IMG/VR virus record: IMGVR_UViG_3300021093_000391
Coordinates: 1 to 22,440 of that record
Origin: a virus
DNA length: 22,440 nucleotides
Direction: 5' to 3' (one strand)
Part shown: positions 1 to 7,582 of the stretch, one piece after another
How positions within the stretch are numbered: the stretch's first letter is position 1
How the letters are laid out: each line of letters begins with the position of its first letter
Program-made: the position numbers and the translations under genes
The notes under the pieces: model-generated
Database searches by the model: none
What the model was told of the DNA's origin: nothing
The model's input: only the letters and a program-made list of their open reading frames with translations

Positions 1-107
1 AACGATGGAATAGCGTTAGTGGTGGTATTGAGATTGGCATCAGCAACGAATAGCGCTGCTGCACCTACGATAATGTTAGTGGACGTACCACGAGAATATG
101 CTGGCAT
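1..107 (-). CDS. Probable major tail protein, N-terminal part (runs off the window)
   Basis: The first 35 codons of a gene whose remainder lies beyond position 1. It begins MPAYSRGTSTNIIVGAAALF and then becomes Asn/Thr-rich. The ATG at 107 is preceded by a good ribosome-binding site (AAAGAGGTG, about 8 nt upstream) and by its own promoter at 176-204. In tailed phages the gene after the head-tail connectors and tail terminator is normally the major tail tube protein, and a short hydrophobic strand early in the protein fits that. A tail sheath protein is the main alternative. The assignment rests on gene order more than on sequence recognition. Confidence 0.45.
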   Translation of the reverse strand, partial: MPAYSRGTSTNIIVGAAALFVADANLNTTTNAIPS

Positions 108-175
108 ATTAAATTCACCTCTTTTTAGTTTTGTATTAAGTTATATGGCAAACAGGCGATGTTTCCTCTATAGCA

Positions 176-204
176 AGTATAACAGCGTTTTTAGGTGTAG
201 TTAA
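176..204 (-). promoter_or_regulatory. Promoter for the tail gene: TTAACT-17-TATACT with extended -10
   Basis: On the minus strand TGTTATACT occupies 184-176, with a -35-like TTAACT at 204-199 and an exact 17-nt spacer. The -35 lies in the last codons of the preceding gene. The -10 sits 68 nt upstream of the ATG at 107. The 83-nt gap at 108-190 holds nothing else I recognise. This gives the tail gene an independent start, as expected for a highly expressed virion protein. Confidence 0.5.
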
Positions 205-802
205 TGTCAGGATCTGGAATGGGTGTATTAGTGGTTTTAACCTGATTTATCATGTGATAATCATATTCAATAACAAACTTATTAAGGGTTAAACCTCTTA
301 GGGCGGCAAGTTCAGTCAAATCCCTTACCTCTTCTAACTGATAAACCTTAATGTCATGGAAATATACATTATGAGCAATTGGAACCGCTAGATCTAGGAT
401 TGGACTGCTACCGTTTTGTTTTGCCATACACCACCTATTTAAGTCTTCAGCAGCAGCATCAGACCTGTCTAATAATTGCGAAATAATAATCCCTGCATCT
501 ATAATTTTGCTTGGTACTGCGTAAACATAATATAATAACTGTTCGCATTTCATAGGATAAAATGAATTTCGTCTAAATCTTAAAAGTCTGTCATATTGAA
601 TTGCAATATCCCATGTTGTTGATAGTGGGTTGCCATCTTCATCAAATTGTTGTGGAATATCTACTCTGTTTTTTGTTAAATCATCAATTGCATTAGGGCT
701 GCTTGGAATAGTCAATACGCTAAAACCATATTTATTTAACTCTTCCTTGATATATTCATTTACCCATATAGGTGCAAACGGAAGATCTCTAATATCTTTC
801 AT
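191..802 (-). CDS. Putative tail terminator / tail completion protein
   Basis: A 203-aa protein I do not recognise by motif. It has an N-terminal alpha/beta-like region (PIWVNEYIKEELNKYGF), a middle stretch describing strands (TWDIAIQYDRLLRFRRN), and a C-terminal strand that ends in a Pro/Asp-rich tail. There is no signal peptide or membrane segment. It lies 4 nt after the preceding connector gene and directly before the probable major tail protein, the usual place of the tail terminator (lambda gpU or HK97 gp10-like position) in siphoviruses. The function is inferred from synteny and protein size only. It could equally be a neck protein. Confidence 0.4.
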   Translation of the reverse strand: MKDIRDLPFAPIWVNEYIKEELNKYGFSVLTIPSSPNAIDDLTKNRVDIPQQFDEDGNPLSTTWDIAIQYDRLLRFRRNSFYPMKCEQLLYYVYAVPSKIIDAGIIISQLLDRSDAAAEDLNRWCMAKQNGSSPILDLAVPIAHNVYFHDIKVYQLEEVRDLTELAALRGLTLNKFVIEYDYHMINQVKTTNTPIPDPDINYT

Positions 803-806
803 GGTA

Positions 807-1490
807 CTATTCTACCCCAATTGTAGCATTTGCTATCCAGTTATAACCAGTGCTTAAACCTTTTGATCTACCTTGTTTTGATCCTGCACGAATGTTTTGT
901 TTATATGAAACTGGATTCTCTAAATAATCTAATATTCCACTGGCTCGTAAAAAAGATTGTGTAAAATATCTATTAAAAAATGTATCAAATGCTTTCTCAT
1001 AAGATCCTTGTACTGCATCTCCTCCAGGATTTTCTACTTTTACTGGATTTGGCGTAAATATTTGCTCGCCACTGTCTTCAAAAGCCAAAACTTTTGCTTT
1101 ACGTGGCTTTATAATTACTGGAGTTCCATTTTCCATTATTTCAGCCTTATTAATAAAAGGAACTGTAGATCCATTTTTTATTGACTTAGACTGTTTAAAA
1201 GTTGAATTAAAAAATATAGCATTTTTACCATTACTAGAATATGTTATATTATAAAGCCTTGCTCCTGGACTACCAACCTGATCCCATTCATAAATATGGT
1301 GTAATGCTCCTGGACTCATTCTTGCTGTAACATCAATATACTGCTTAAAGGATTCTATTGTTCCAAGTGCTAGATTGTTTAAAAAAACTTTATGTCCTTT
1401 TTTAGTTCCATCTAAAAAACCTAAAGAGTATTCAACAACATTGTTCATCATTTTTTCAAACATTACAGTGTTTGCTCTTGCGTTTAACAT
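807..1490 (-). CDS. Putative neck / tail-completion protein
   Basis: A 227-aa protein. It starts with a helical-looking segment (NTVMFEKMMNNVVEYSLGFL). It then has a conserved-looking block ALHHIYEWDQVGSPGARLY, followed by strands, a basic segment (IIKPRKAKVLAF) and a basic Gly/Ser-rich C-terminus. The start ATG overlaps the stop of the upstream gene in TAATG, so translation is probably coupled. Position between head-closure and tail-terminator candidates suggests a tail-completion or HK97-gp10-like neck component. No catalytic motif is visible. The block HHIYEWDQVGSPGARLY is the best anchor for a profile search. Confidence 0.4.
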   Translation of the reverse strand: MLNARANTVMFEKMMNNVVEYSLGFLDGTKKGHKVFLNNLALGTIESFKQYIDVTARMSPGALHHIYEWDQVGSPGARLYNITYSSNGKNAIFFNSTFKQSKSIKNGSTVPFINKAEIMENGTPVIIKPRKAKVLAFEDSGEQIFTPNPVKVENPGGDAVQGSYEKAFDTFFNRYFTQSFLRASGILDYLENPVSYKQNIRAGSKQGRSKGLSTGYNWIANATIGVE

Positions 1491-1936
1491 TAATCATCAA
1501 CGCCTTGATTTTCTGCTCTTCTTACTAATATTTTATAATATTCTATATTTCCAAACGGTCCTACTAGTGGCTCCATTGTTGCAATTTCATAAATAGTACC
1601 ACGATCTTCTCTGGCCCCAGACGTTTCTTTGTAAATAAGTTCACCAGAACAATTACGAATATTTGTTAATAATACGTTTGTAATTGAATTATTGCTTCCA
1701 TCTTTTGCAATACGAATATCATTTTTTACCCTGCCAAGCAGCATATTTTCATACTGAACAAACACTTTTGGTTTTACTTCTTCTTCAAATGCAGAACCAA
1801 CTGGAGCAAGGTTAATTACGACAGTTCTATCAAATCCCCAGTCTTTTTTTACTTGCCCGTAAATATCTTGTTTAACAATTGGATGGTATATATCTGCAAT
1901 CATTGGGTACATAAAATCTATTTCGTTGCATGACAT
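1490..1936 (-). CDS. Putative head-closure (stopper) protein
   Basis: A 148-aa protein beginning MSCNEIDFMYPMIADIYHPI. Its pattern of a tyrosine-rich N-terminus (ADIYHPIVKQDIYGQVKKDW) followed by a compact beta-rich body resembles the small SPP1 gp16-like stoppers, whose role is to seal the connector after packaging. Size and place after the 304-aa connector candidate agree. The start overlaps the upstream stop in TAATG, and GGGG about 8 nt upstream can act as a ribosome-binding site. I see no residue that proves the function. Confidence 0.4.
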   Translation of the reverse strand: MSCNEIDFMYPMIADIYHPIVKQDIYGQVKKDWGFDRTVVINLAPVGSAFEEEVKPKVFVQYENMLLGRVKNDIRIAKDGSNNSITNVLLTNIRNCSGELIYKETSGAREDRGTIYEIATMEPLVGPFGNIEYYKILVRRAENQGVDD

Positions 1937-2850
1937 TACAATACCCCAGGAATAACAATATTACCCGCATATCTCTTAAGAATCTTATCAACAATTAAAT
2001 TTCCAGTACCAGTAAACAATGTTTTATTAAACTGAATTTTAAATTGATCGGTATTATAAGCAGAAGCATATCTCTTAAAATAATCTAATTTACCACACTT
2101 AATATCGTCCATTAACATTAGTGTTGCTTCTTGAATGTCTACTGGAACTACTTTATACCCTGCCTCTACAACGAATGTATAGTCTGAACTTTTAGAGAAT
2201 GTATTGCCCCAACCAATTGGACCCAGCCAGTCTGACTGTGCTGTAGGCAGCATTAGCGGTGCTTGATCTGCTCTATTATATGCCCCTGTAACTTCTTGAA
2301 CAATGGCAGTTTTATTATCACTTAGTTTATAGGTTACTCCAAAAATCGCTGGTTCTTCTAAAGAAGAATCATACCAAAGTTCATTGTTTTGATATACCTT
2401 TAATATTTTACGAGTTCTTGGCTTTACTGGCGCATAATCTGTATTAAGACCAGTATGTTCTATTGTTTCAGTTTTATAATAAAATCCAGCAGTAATAGCG
2501 TCAATTATTAGTCTTGCTGTTAGTTCTCTTTGAGTAATTTCTGCTATTTCTGTTGCTGTTGTGCCAAGGCTTGCTGGATCAACATACGGCCTTGTAATTT
2601 CAAGCATATCTTCTACAACAATATCTCCATCAGCCTCTTGAATTCTTAATGCATAAATTTTGTCATACAAATGCCAATTATCTGTTTCAAATGTATAGTT
2701 TATTTTTTTCCCTGATGTTGACGTTATTGTTTCTTCTAAAATAACTATGTCTCTATCTTCATCTTCAATAATCAAATCATACGCTGTAGATGCTGCTGGA
2801 ACATCGTATGAAATGCTTAACGGGTAGGGTGGAAGACGAAGTATTTTCAT
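1936..2850 (-). CDS. Putative head-tail connector with N-terminal beta-sandwich extension
   Basis: A 304-aa protein. Residues 1-90 look like a beta-sandwich with alternating hydrophobic strands (YDLIIEDEDRDIVILEETIT, then INYTFE, IYALRIQEAD, DIVVEDMLEITRPYVDP). Residues 100-300 hold helices and strands such as TQRELTARLIIDAITAGFYY and VDIQEATLMLMDDIKCGKLDYFKRYA, reminiscent of gp6/gp15-type head-tail connectors that dock under the portal. It is the second gene of the operon after the capsid terminator. It overlaps the 71-aa gene by 4 nt (ATGA) and has no clear ribosome-binding site, so it probably depends on translational coupling. Function is inferred from place and general fold impression. 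Confidence 0.45.
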   Translation of the reverse strand: MKILRLPPYPLSISYDVPAASTAYDLIIEDEDRDIVILEETITSTSGKKINYTFETDNWHLYDKIYALRIQEADGDIVVEDMLEITRPYVDPASLGTTATEIAEITQRELTARLIIDAITAGFYYKTETIEHTGLNTDYAPVKPRTRKILKVYQNNELWYDSSLEEPAIFGVTYKLSDNKTAIVQEVTGAYNRADQAPLMLPTAQSDWLGPIGWGNTFSKSSDYTFVVEAGYKVVPVDIQEATLMLMDDIKCGKLDYFKRYASAYNTDQFKIQFNKTLFTGTGNLIVDKILKRYAGNIVIPGVL

Positions 2851-3062
2851 TTATTTTTGCCGTAGTATTTTGCTAATTCAACAGCACTAACCTCTCGTAC
2901 CGACTTTGATTGTAGATAAACATCTAAATTTTCTTTATCAATAACTGTAAATCCCTGATCAATATGACCATATCCTTCAAAATATAAGTTTTTGTCAGAA
3001 TAAATTACTGTCTGACTTTCAACATCAGATTTTACTGTTACCTTTTTTGCTGTATTTGCCAT
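2847..3062 (-). CDS. Small phage protein of unknown function, first gene of connector operon
   Basis: A 71-aa acidic/lysine-rich protein (starts MANTAKKVTVKSDVESQTVI, ends ELAKYYGKNK). It is preceded by AAGGAG 7 nt upstream of the ATG and by an extended -10 promoter just after the capsid-gene terminator. The middle part (YSDKNLYFEGYGHIDQGFTV) could form a small beta-barrel. Small proteins at this site in other phages include capsid decoration or cement proteins and connector accessories. I cannot tell which applies. There are no cysteines, signal peptide or membrane segment. Confidence 0.6.
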   Translation of the reverse strand: MANTAKKVTVKSDVESQTVIYSDKNLYFEGYGHIDQGFTVIDKENLDVYLQSKSVREVSAVELAKYYGKNK

Positions 3063-3085
3063 TGTTACTCCTTAATCGTACCTTA

Positions 3086-3094
3086 ATTATAGCA
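3086..3094 (-). promoter_or_regulatory. Extended -10 promoter of connector operon (TGCTATAAT)
   Basis: TGCTATAAT on the minus strand, 23 nt upstream of the ATG at 3062 and immediately after the U-tract of the capsid-gene terminator. No -35 match to TTGACA is seen at 16-17 nt. It is identical to the element before the gene at 19663. Confidence 0.5.
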
Positions 3095-3101
3095 GATTGT
3101 T

Positions 3102-3131
3102 AAAAAGGGCAGAGGAAAGATCCCCTGCCCT
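3102..3131 (-). terminator. Rho-independent terminator after the major capsid gene
   Basis: On the minus strand GGGCAGGGGA and TCCTCTGCCC form a 10-bp stem (one G-T pair) around a TCTT loop at 3130-3107, followed by five T residues at 3106-3102. It starts 18 nt beyond the capsid stop codon and is followed within 10 nt by the next promoter. It is the only strong terminator I see on the coding strand of the window. Confidence 0.85.
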
Positions 3132-3148
3132 AATTAATTGCTTAGTGA

Positions 3149-4270
3149 TTAGGAAGCAGCAATGTCCTTATAGGCAATTGCATCTTCTTCTTCAATCTGG
3201 ATACCGAAACGGACAAATACTGTATATTCGATAGTATCTTTCTTTGGTTGATACTGACGATTTACAGTGATGTCTCGTTGGAAGCCCCAGATACGGTTTG
3301 CTGGGAATGTCAAATCGACATAATCTGCTGGATAGTAAGGAACTTCCATTACGTCAATGCCGAGTACGCGAGTGGTACGAGCATCTCCGACAACTTGTCC
3401 TGCACCATCAAGATATGCTTGACGATTTGCTTGTGTGCTACCAATGCGGCTTGAGAAAGCCTCAGAAATAGCGTCTGCAAGAGTACCGTTGTTACGAACA
3501 ATGCTTTGGAACACATCTGTACCTGCATAGAACTTAAGATTTTGCTTAAGTGCACGATACTTACGTGGCATTGCATTGATGATATTTTGCATAACTGGTG
3601 TTGTCCAGTTATCTGATACAACCGCTGGAAGCACAGAATCATGTGCATCTCCATTGGATGTAATCTTGTGATAGAAACCTTCCATAATTGAAAGGAAGTT
3701 TCCTGTTGAACCATCTCCGTTGATAGCCAAATCTTCGATATCATTACCGAATGCATTGGTCATCAAGCGAACAAGATGATCTTCAAGTGCTGCGCCTTCA
3801 ACGTTATCTTCAAGCGCTTCTGTAGTAACTTCCCAATCAAGACGAATCTTTTTGGTTGTAAGTTCTACCTTTGTAAATTGTGCACCAGTGTTAGTGTAAT
3901 CACCATCACCTTGAGCAGCAGCGCGAAGAACACGCTCACCAACGTTAACTTTTTCAAGTTCCATTGTGTTGGCTCGCATAGTAACTCTACGGCCATCTTT
4001 AGCGAGAACTGTAGCATCCCAGACATAATCAATAAATTGACGTGCCTGTTCTGGTCTCAGAATTCCACTAGCGGCAGATCCCGAAGGATTTACAGCGTTT
4101 GCACCAGTTGTTACACCTAATTGTGCGGTTGGGATGTTACCCAAAGTGCTTGCACCTGGAGTTGTAACACCACCGATTCCACCAGAAGCAAAGCCACCAT
4201 CCGCGTTAAATAAACCCGAGTCTGATGCGCCACCGCTACCTGGTTGATTCTTAATAATTTCTTCTGACAT
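3149..4270 (-). CDS. Major capsid protein (HK97-fold type)
   Basis: About 373 aa from the ATG at 4270. Residues 1-70 are a flexible Gly/Ser/Ala/Thr/Pro-rich arm. The body then reads as a phage capsid protein: ARQFIDYVWDATVLAKDGRR, a strand-rich segment (VELTTKKIRLDWEVTTEALE), the long spine-helix region ALEDHLVRLMTNAFGNDIED followed by LAINGDG, and the C-terminal strand block ending in TVFVRFGIQIEEEDAIAYKD. I chose ATG 4270 because a perfect AGGAGG lies 8 nt upstream. The GTG at 4279 lies inside that ribosome-binding site and cannot be the start. It follows the protease-scaffold gene and ends at a strong terminator, the classic order portal, protease, scaffold, capsid. The N-terminal arm may be trimmed by the upstream protease (inference). 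Confidence 0.9.
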   Translation of the reverse strand: MSEEIIKNQPGSGGASDSGLFNADGGFASGGIGGVTTPGASTLGNIPTAQLGVTTGANAVNPSGSAASGILRPEQARQFIDYVWDATVLAKDGRRVTMRANTMELEKVNVGERVLRAAAQGDGDYTNTGAQFTKVELTTKKIRLDWEVTTEALEDNVEGAALEDHLVRLMTNAFGNDIEDLAINGDGSTGNFLSIMEGFYHKITSNGDAHDSVLPAVVSDNWTTPVMQNIINAMPRKYRALKQNLKFYAGTDVFQSIVRNNGTLADAISEAFSSRIGSTQANRQAYLDGAGQVVGDARTTRVLGIDVMEVPYYPADYVDLTFPANRIWGFQRDITVNRQYQPKKDTIEYTVFVRFGIQIEEEDAIAYKDIAAS

Positions 4271-4278
4271 ATTGTTCA

Positions 4279-4284
4279 CCTCCT
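4279..4284 (-). promoter_or_regulatory. Consensus ribosome-binding site that fixes the capsid start
   Basis: AGGAGG on the minus strand, 8 nt before ATG 4270. The longer reading frame from GTG 4279 would begin within this site, so ATG 4270 is preferred. It is one of the strongest ribosome-binding sites in the window, fitting the high demand for capsid protein. Confidence 0.8.
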
Positions 4285-4295
4285 AGTGAATTTCC

Positions 4296-4805
4296 TTATT
4301 TAAATAGGTCAGTTGCGAGGAAACGACCACCCCATAAGGATTTCTGAACCATTTCTGGCTCCTGTACGATCTCGCCTAGATCGCCAGACTTGCGGAAAGC
4401 AGTATCTTGCTCTACGGCATCTACTCTCTTTCCAAACTCAGCATTACTTTCTTTGACGCTCTTAACCTCTTTAGATACGTCTGTAATGGACTTGCTTAAT
4501 TCAGCAACTTGAGCCTGGACCACTTTCATGGTCTCTTCATTCAAGGACTTAATAGTTGCTGCTAGATCGCCAAAGGCACTCGCAAGAGTTTCTTTAATTT
4601 CGGCAACTGCATTGACTACTACCTCGTCAGATTTTGCAATCTCTTCTGACTTGGCAAGTTCAGTCTCAACAACTGCTTCGGTTGCTTCGGTTGTTTCAGC
4701 AACAGGTGCTTCTTCAACTTCAACACTCTTGGTAACAGTATCAACATCTGTTGCCTCTGGAGCGACCTCAACATCTTCAACAACTGCTGTTGTTTCGTTT
4801 GTCAT
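4296..4805 (-). CDS. Nested in-frame scaffold protein (internal start in protease gene)
   Basis: The ATG at 4805 (codon 255 of the 423-aa frame) is preceded by AAAAGGAGG with an 8-nt gap to the start, a better ribosome-binding site than the one serving the full gene. Translation from it gives a 169-aa acidic, coiled-coil-prone protein (MTNETTAVVEDVEVAPEATD...) that holds the scaffold part and lacks the protease. This mirrors lambda, where Nu3 scaffold is made from an internal in-frame start of the C protease gene. The sequence shows the site directly; production of the shorter protein is inferred. Since the full frame is open throughout, both products are expected. Confidence 0.7.
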   Translation of the reverse strand: MTNETTAVVEDVEVAPEATDVDTVTKSVEVEEAPVAETTEATEAVVETELAKSEEIAKSDEVVVNAVAEIKETLASAFGDLAATIKSLNEETMKVVQAQVAELSKSITDVSKEVKSVKESNAEFGKRVDAVEQDTAFRKSGDLGEIVQEPEMVQKSLWGGRFLATDLFK

Positions 4806-5567
4806 AGGACTTACCTCCTTTTGAATCTCAGTTGTACTAATACCTTTGGCACTATCAACTAAGAACTTTATCATGTCTGTTTTTTCATTGTCACTTTTTT
4901 CAACAAAACCTATATTTTTCATTGGTTGACCAGAAGTTGGACTAACTTCTGTTTCATTATCAGAAACCATTACAAGTCCTGATTCTTTATCCCAAAACAC
5001 ATTTTCTACAACAATATCTGCTGCAGATCCTTTAAGAACATCTATCCCGTCAACCTTTTCAATAGAAATAATGCTTGCAAATTGATTTGCTGGATTATCA
5101 ACAAGCGATAGTTCTACAAGATCATAATCTTTAATAATTCTAATTGGCTTATCCATTTTCTCATCATAGCCATCGTCCCACTTGTTCATTTTTCCACCAA
5201 TTGAAAAACCTGTATATGTTCCATCCAATACTTTCTCCCACGCATTTTGTGCGCCTTTTGATACATATGCAGAAACAAAAACACCAGAATAAAACTTCTT
5301 TGTGTCTGGATCAAAATACTTATCTTCTTTAAATGCAACCATTTTGCCTACAGCAGAAGGTTGATGCATTTCACGAATGTTCCCTCTAAATTTAGAAAAA
5401 GCCTTTAAACTAGCATCGGTTGTGACAATATCGTTTTGTCTGTCAAGATTGTCAAGTGTCGCAAAACCTGATACAACTCTGCGTTCCTTGTCAACCTTGG
5501 CAAAAGGCATTGACAACCTTACGTTGTCTCCTTCTGTTGACCAATGGGCTTTATTAATGATACTCAT
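4296..5567 (-). CDS. Prohead serine protease fused to scaffold domain
   Basis: A 423-aa protein with two parts. Residues 1-175 match the HK97/XkdF-type prohead protease pattern: VVSGFATLDNLDRQNDIV, the catalytic histidine H68 in REMHQPSAVG, the serine S122 in YTGFSIGG, and the trailing DLVELSLVDNPANQF block. Residues 255-390 are Glu/Val/Ala/Thr-rich and then heptad-like, as in delta or scaffold domains that line the inside of the procapsid. The C-terminus (KSLWGGRFLATDLFK) is basic and could contact capsid protein. The protein is expected to guide capsid assembly and then cleave scaffold and perhaps the capsid arm. An extended -10 promoter lies 9 nt before the ATG. An internal start at 4805 is probable (separate entry). 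Confidence 0.88.
   Translation of the reverse strand: MSIINKAHWSTEGDNVRLSMPFAKVDKERRVVSGFATLDNLDRQNDIVTTDASLKAFSKFRGNIREMHQPSAVGKMVAFKEDKYFDPDTKKFYSGVFVSAYVSKGAQNAWEKVLDGTYTGFSIGGKMNKWDDGYDEKMDKPIRIIKDYDLVELSLVDNPANQFASIISIEKVDGIDVLKGSAADIVVENVFWDKESGLVMVSDNETEVSPTSGQPMKNIGFVEKSDNEKTDMIKFLVDSAKGISTTEIQKEVSPMTNETTAVVEDVEVAPEATDVDTVTKSVEVEEAPVAETTEATEAVVETELAKSEEIAKSDEVVVNAVAEIKETLASAFGDLAATIKSLNEETMKVVQAQVAELSKSITDVSKEVKSVKESNAEFGKRVDAVEQDTAFRKSGDLGEIVQEPEMVQKSLWGGRFLATDLFK
4814..4819 (-). promoter_or_regulatory. Internal ribosome-binding site for the nested scaffold
   Basis: AGGAGG within AAAAGGAGGTAAGTCC on the minus strand, inside the protease-scaffold coding region and 8 nt from the in-frame ATG at 4805. 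A full consensus match at ideal spacing exactly at the protease/scaffold domain border is unlikely to be chance. Confidence 0.75.
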
Positions 5568-5576
5568 ATCACATCC

Positions 5577-5585
5577 ATTATATCA
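5577..5585 (-). promoter_or_regulatory. Extended -10 promoter before protease gene (TGATATAAT)
   Basis: TGATATAAT on the minus strand, with only 9 nt between the -10 and the ATG at 5567. A transcript starting 6-8 nt after the -10 would have a leader of about 1-3 nt. No -35 consensus is visible. A weak GGA lies 7 nt before the ATG. Confidence 0.45.
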
Positions 5586-5608
5586 ACTATTTTAGTAGTT
5601 TGTTGATA

Positions 5609-7210
5609 TTATGTGGAAGACCTGCCCTCTCCCTGTGGATTTCTTCCAGAAATTGTGGAAGTAGAGTCTGAATTATTATTTGTTCTTTCAGAATCTCTTT
5701 CTCTATTTCCAGCAATATTTGCTCTAGCATCTGTTGCCTGTCTTGCGGACATCTCAAACGGAGCATCGCCATCTGGTCTTTGTGGCAAACCAATAACTTC
5801 TCTAGCCTCGTTTGGCATCATAACTTGAGTCTTTACATAGCGTTCAAGAATCTGAGACTGTGCAATTTCATCAGTAAGAGTAAGTTCGTTGAATTTAAGT
5901 TCAAGAATATCTGTTTTTTCACGAACAACTTTATTAATAAGTTTTTCTAGTTCTTGTTGTGCTGGTCTAGCAACCTGCTCCTTAAATGTTCTATCTTGTG
6001 CTAAAGCAGCAGCAATTGATCCGCTATCTGCTCCGCCAAGTTTAGAAATAGGAACTTGATGAGCAATCAAAATATCATCACGATTTCTAATTCTGTATTC
6101 ATTAAACGAAGCCTCTTGAATACCATTTTCAATTGGATCCATCTTAAACTCAACTTTATTATTTTCGCTATCTCCAGGAAGCGGAATATAAAGTGTTCTA
6201 TGTGATTGAGACTTTAATCCAGTCTGCAAGAATCTAAACATTTTATCTTCTGCATCAGCAGATAACTTTGCACCCTTAAGTGTAATAATATATCTTGGAA
6301 CAGCCTTGTTTTCAAAATAATCAATGTTGTATTGTGTTGCTAATTGATCTCCAACAAGTGCTGGCAGTGCAGCAATAATATCTGGTACGCCATAGTATGT
6401 ATTTAATGGTGAGTATTGTTTAAAATGAATAATTTCATTTGGTCTACGATCAGTTGTAATTGGGTTTACGTTATTTGCCCCAAAATTTCTAAAGTAAATT
6501 ACAGATGGTCCAATGATTTGAACATAGCCATCCCTTAATCTACGAACACGGATTGTAGTTGCAGGAATGTGTCCGATATATCCAATCTCTCCAGTTACTG
6601 TACGACCAATTTCCATATAGCCATTACCAGTTGCTTGCATATCTACATAAATTTTTTCCATTGTTTTTGTAAAACTGTCGTCATCATTTAGGCTTTCTAG
6701 CCAATCTTTCATTTCAATCTTTGCACGTTCAATACGTTTTCTTGCTCTACCCAATGCAGTTTCATCTTCAACGTTTTCAAGTTTAAGCATTGTACGTGAA
6801 CCAACAACAAAATCATATCCAAGACCAACAACGTTTTCTACCTTAGCATCAATGGCTGCGTGATTGGCAAAAGAAGTATCATAATAATTTGCTAATTCAT
6901 AAAGATTATATGGTGGTGTAATAACATCAAATAGACCATAACCGTTTCTAATTACGGCACCTGGATTAATAGCCTTAGACCTTGCATCTTCAATACCTGC
7001 TGCACTTGAATTAGCGCTATTAAGATATGCGGTTGCTGCTGTATCTACTTTGCCTATATTTCTTGATGTACGTCTTTTAAAATTTTGATCTAAATTTCCC
7101 AAACCTTTTAAATCATCCCAAGATTTATTAAATGGGTCACTTTTTTTAAATGTGTCATCTTTTTCTAATGGATCACTTATTGATGCACCAAGTATATAAT
7201 CTTCATTCAT
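5609..7210 (-). CDS. Phage portal protein
   Basis: A 533-aa protein of normal portal length and PBSX/HK97-like style. Diagnostic stretches are PPYNLYELANYYDTSFANHA with AIDAKVENVVGLGY (about 98-130), the wing/stem start FTKTMEKIYVDMQATGNGYM (about 185-205), then PNEIIHFKQYSPLNTYYGVP (about 258-278) and VPISKLGGADSGS (about 390-402). The last 50 residues are Ser/Asn/Arg/Gly-rich and likely disordered. Portal forms the dodecameric DNA gate at one capsid vertex. The start overlaps the stop of the upstream 121-aa gene in TAATG. A promoter and the protease gene follow 41 nt later. The terminase genes that normally lie next to a portal are absent here. Confidence 0.9.
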   Translation of the reverse strand: MNEDYILGASISDPLEKDDTFKKSDPFNKSWDDLKGLGNLDQNFKRRTSRNIGKVDTAATAYLNSANSSAAGIEDARSKAINPGAVIRNGYGLFDVITPPYNLYELANYYDTSFANHAAIDAKVENVVGLGYDFVVGSRTMLKLENVEDETALGRARKRIERAKIEMKDWLESLNDDDSFTKTMEKIYVDMQATGNGYMEIGRTVTGEIGYIGHIPATTIRVRRLRDGYVQIIGPSVIYFRNFGANNVNPITTDRRPNEIIHFKQYSPLNTYYGVPDIIAALPALVGDQLATQYNIDYFENKAVPRYIITLKGAKLSADAEDKMFRFLQTGLKSQSHRTLYIPLPGDSENNKVEFKMDPIENGIQEASFNEYRIRNRDDILIAHQVPISKLGGADSGSIAAALAQDRTFKEQVARPAQQELEKLINKVVREKTDILELKFNELTLTDEIAQSQILERYVKTQVMMPNEAREVIGLPQRPDGDAPFEMSARQATDARANIAGNRERDSERTNNNSDSTSTISGRNPQGEGRSST

Positions 7211-7575
7211 TATTCTTCACCATGTACCTTTAATGTTTGTTGTGCATCATAAACTGCACCAAGATCGTTCATGTTTGGAATTAACCCCTCGCGCATTCTA
7301 GATAATTGCTCTGTGTATTCCATCTCACTAACTCTTTTAATACCAGGATGAAACTCGGCATGACCGCCTTCACAGCCATAATATTCTGCTGCTCGTCTTA
7401 ATTCAGCCATTTTTGACAAGTCTCCACGCATTGCTGGAATATTAAGAAGGTTTCCGTGACCATCGCCAAATGCTTTTCCGTTTGGTTTAATCCATATATA
7501 CATGCCCCAGTCATATCCTTTTTCAATCAATTTCATTTTTGATTTACCAAGTTTGTCTGGTTTTGGTTTATTCAT
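7210..7575 (-). CDS. Conserved-looking small protein before portal, function unknown
   Basis: About 121 aa from ATG 7575 (a GTG two codons earlier at 7581 is possible but lies too close to the -10 element). It is basic at the N-terminus (NKPKPDKLGKSKMKLIEKGY). It then has YDWGMYIWIKPNGKAFGDGH, a segment YGCEGGHAEFHPGIKRVSEM with one cysteine and two histidines spaced C-x3-H-x3-H, and a helical C-terminus. It has no membrane segment. Its stop overlaps the portal start by one base, so it is co-translated with the portal and probably serves head assembly or packaging. I do not recognise a family. The Cys/His group may bind a metal (inference). Confidence 0.6.
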   Translation of the reverse strand: MNKPKPDKLGKSKMKLIEKGYDWGMYIWIKPNGKAFGDGHGNLLNIPAMRGDLSKMAELRRAAEYYGCEGGHAEFHPGIKRVSEMEYTEQLSRMREGLIPNMNDLGAVYDAQQTLKVHGEE

Positions 7576-7582
7576 AACCACC

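Noticed and set aside
3349-3756. Minus-strand open frame of 135 codons inside the capsid gene
   Set aside because: Out of frame with a clear capsid protein; Met/Gln/Leu-rich junk composition and no upstream signal.
3776-4120. Plus-strand open frame of 114 codons across the capsid gene
   Set aside because: Antisense shadow of the capsid gene with Cys/Phe/Ser-rich composition and no start signal.
4271-4279. GTG at 4279 as the capsid start
   Set aside because: It overlaps the AGGAGG ribosome-binding site. The ATG at 4270 has ideal spacing.
4528-4824. Plus-strand open frame of 98 codons, Ser/Thr/Val-rich
   Set aside because: It is antisense to the low-complexity scaffold domain, with no ribosome-binding site and no plus-strand neighbours.
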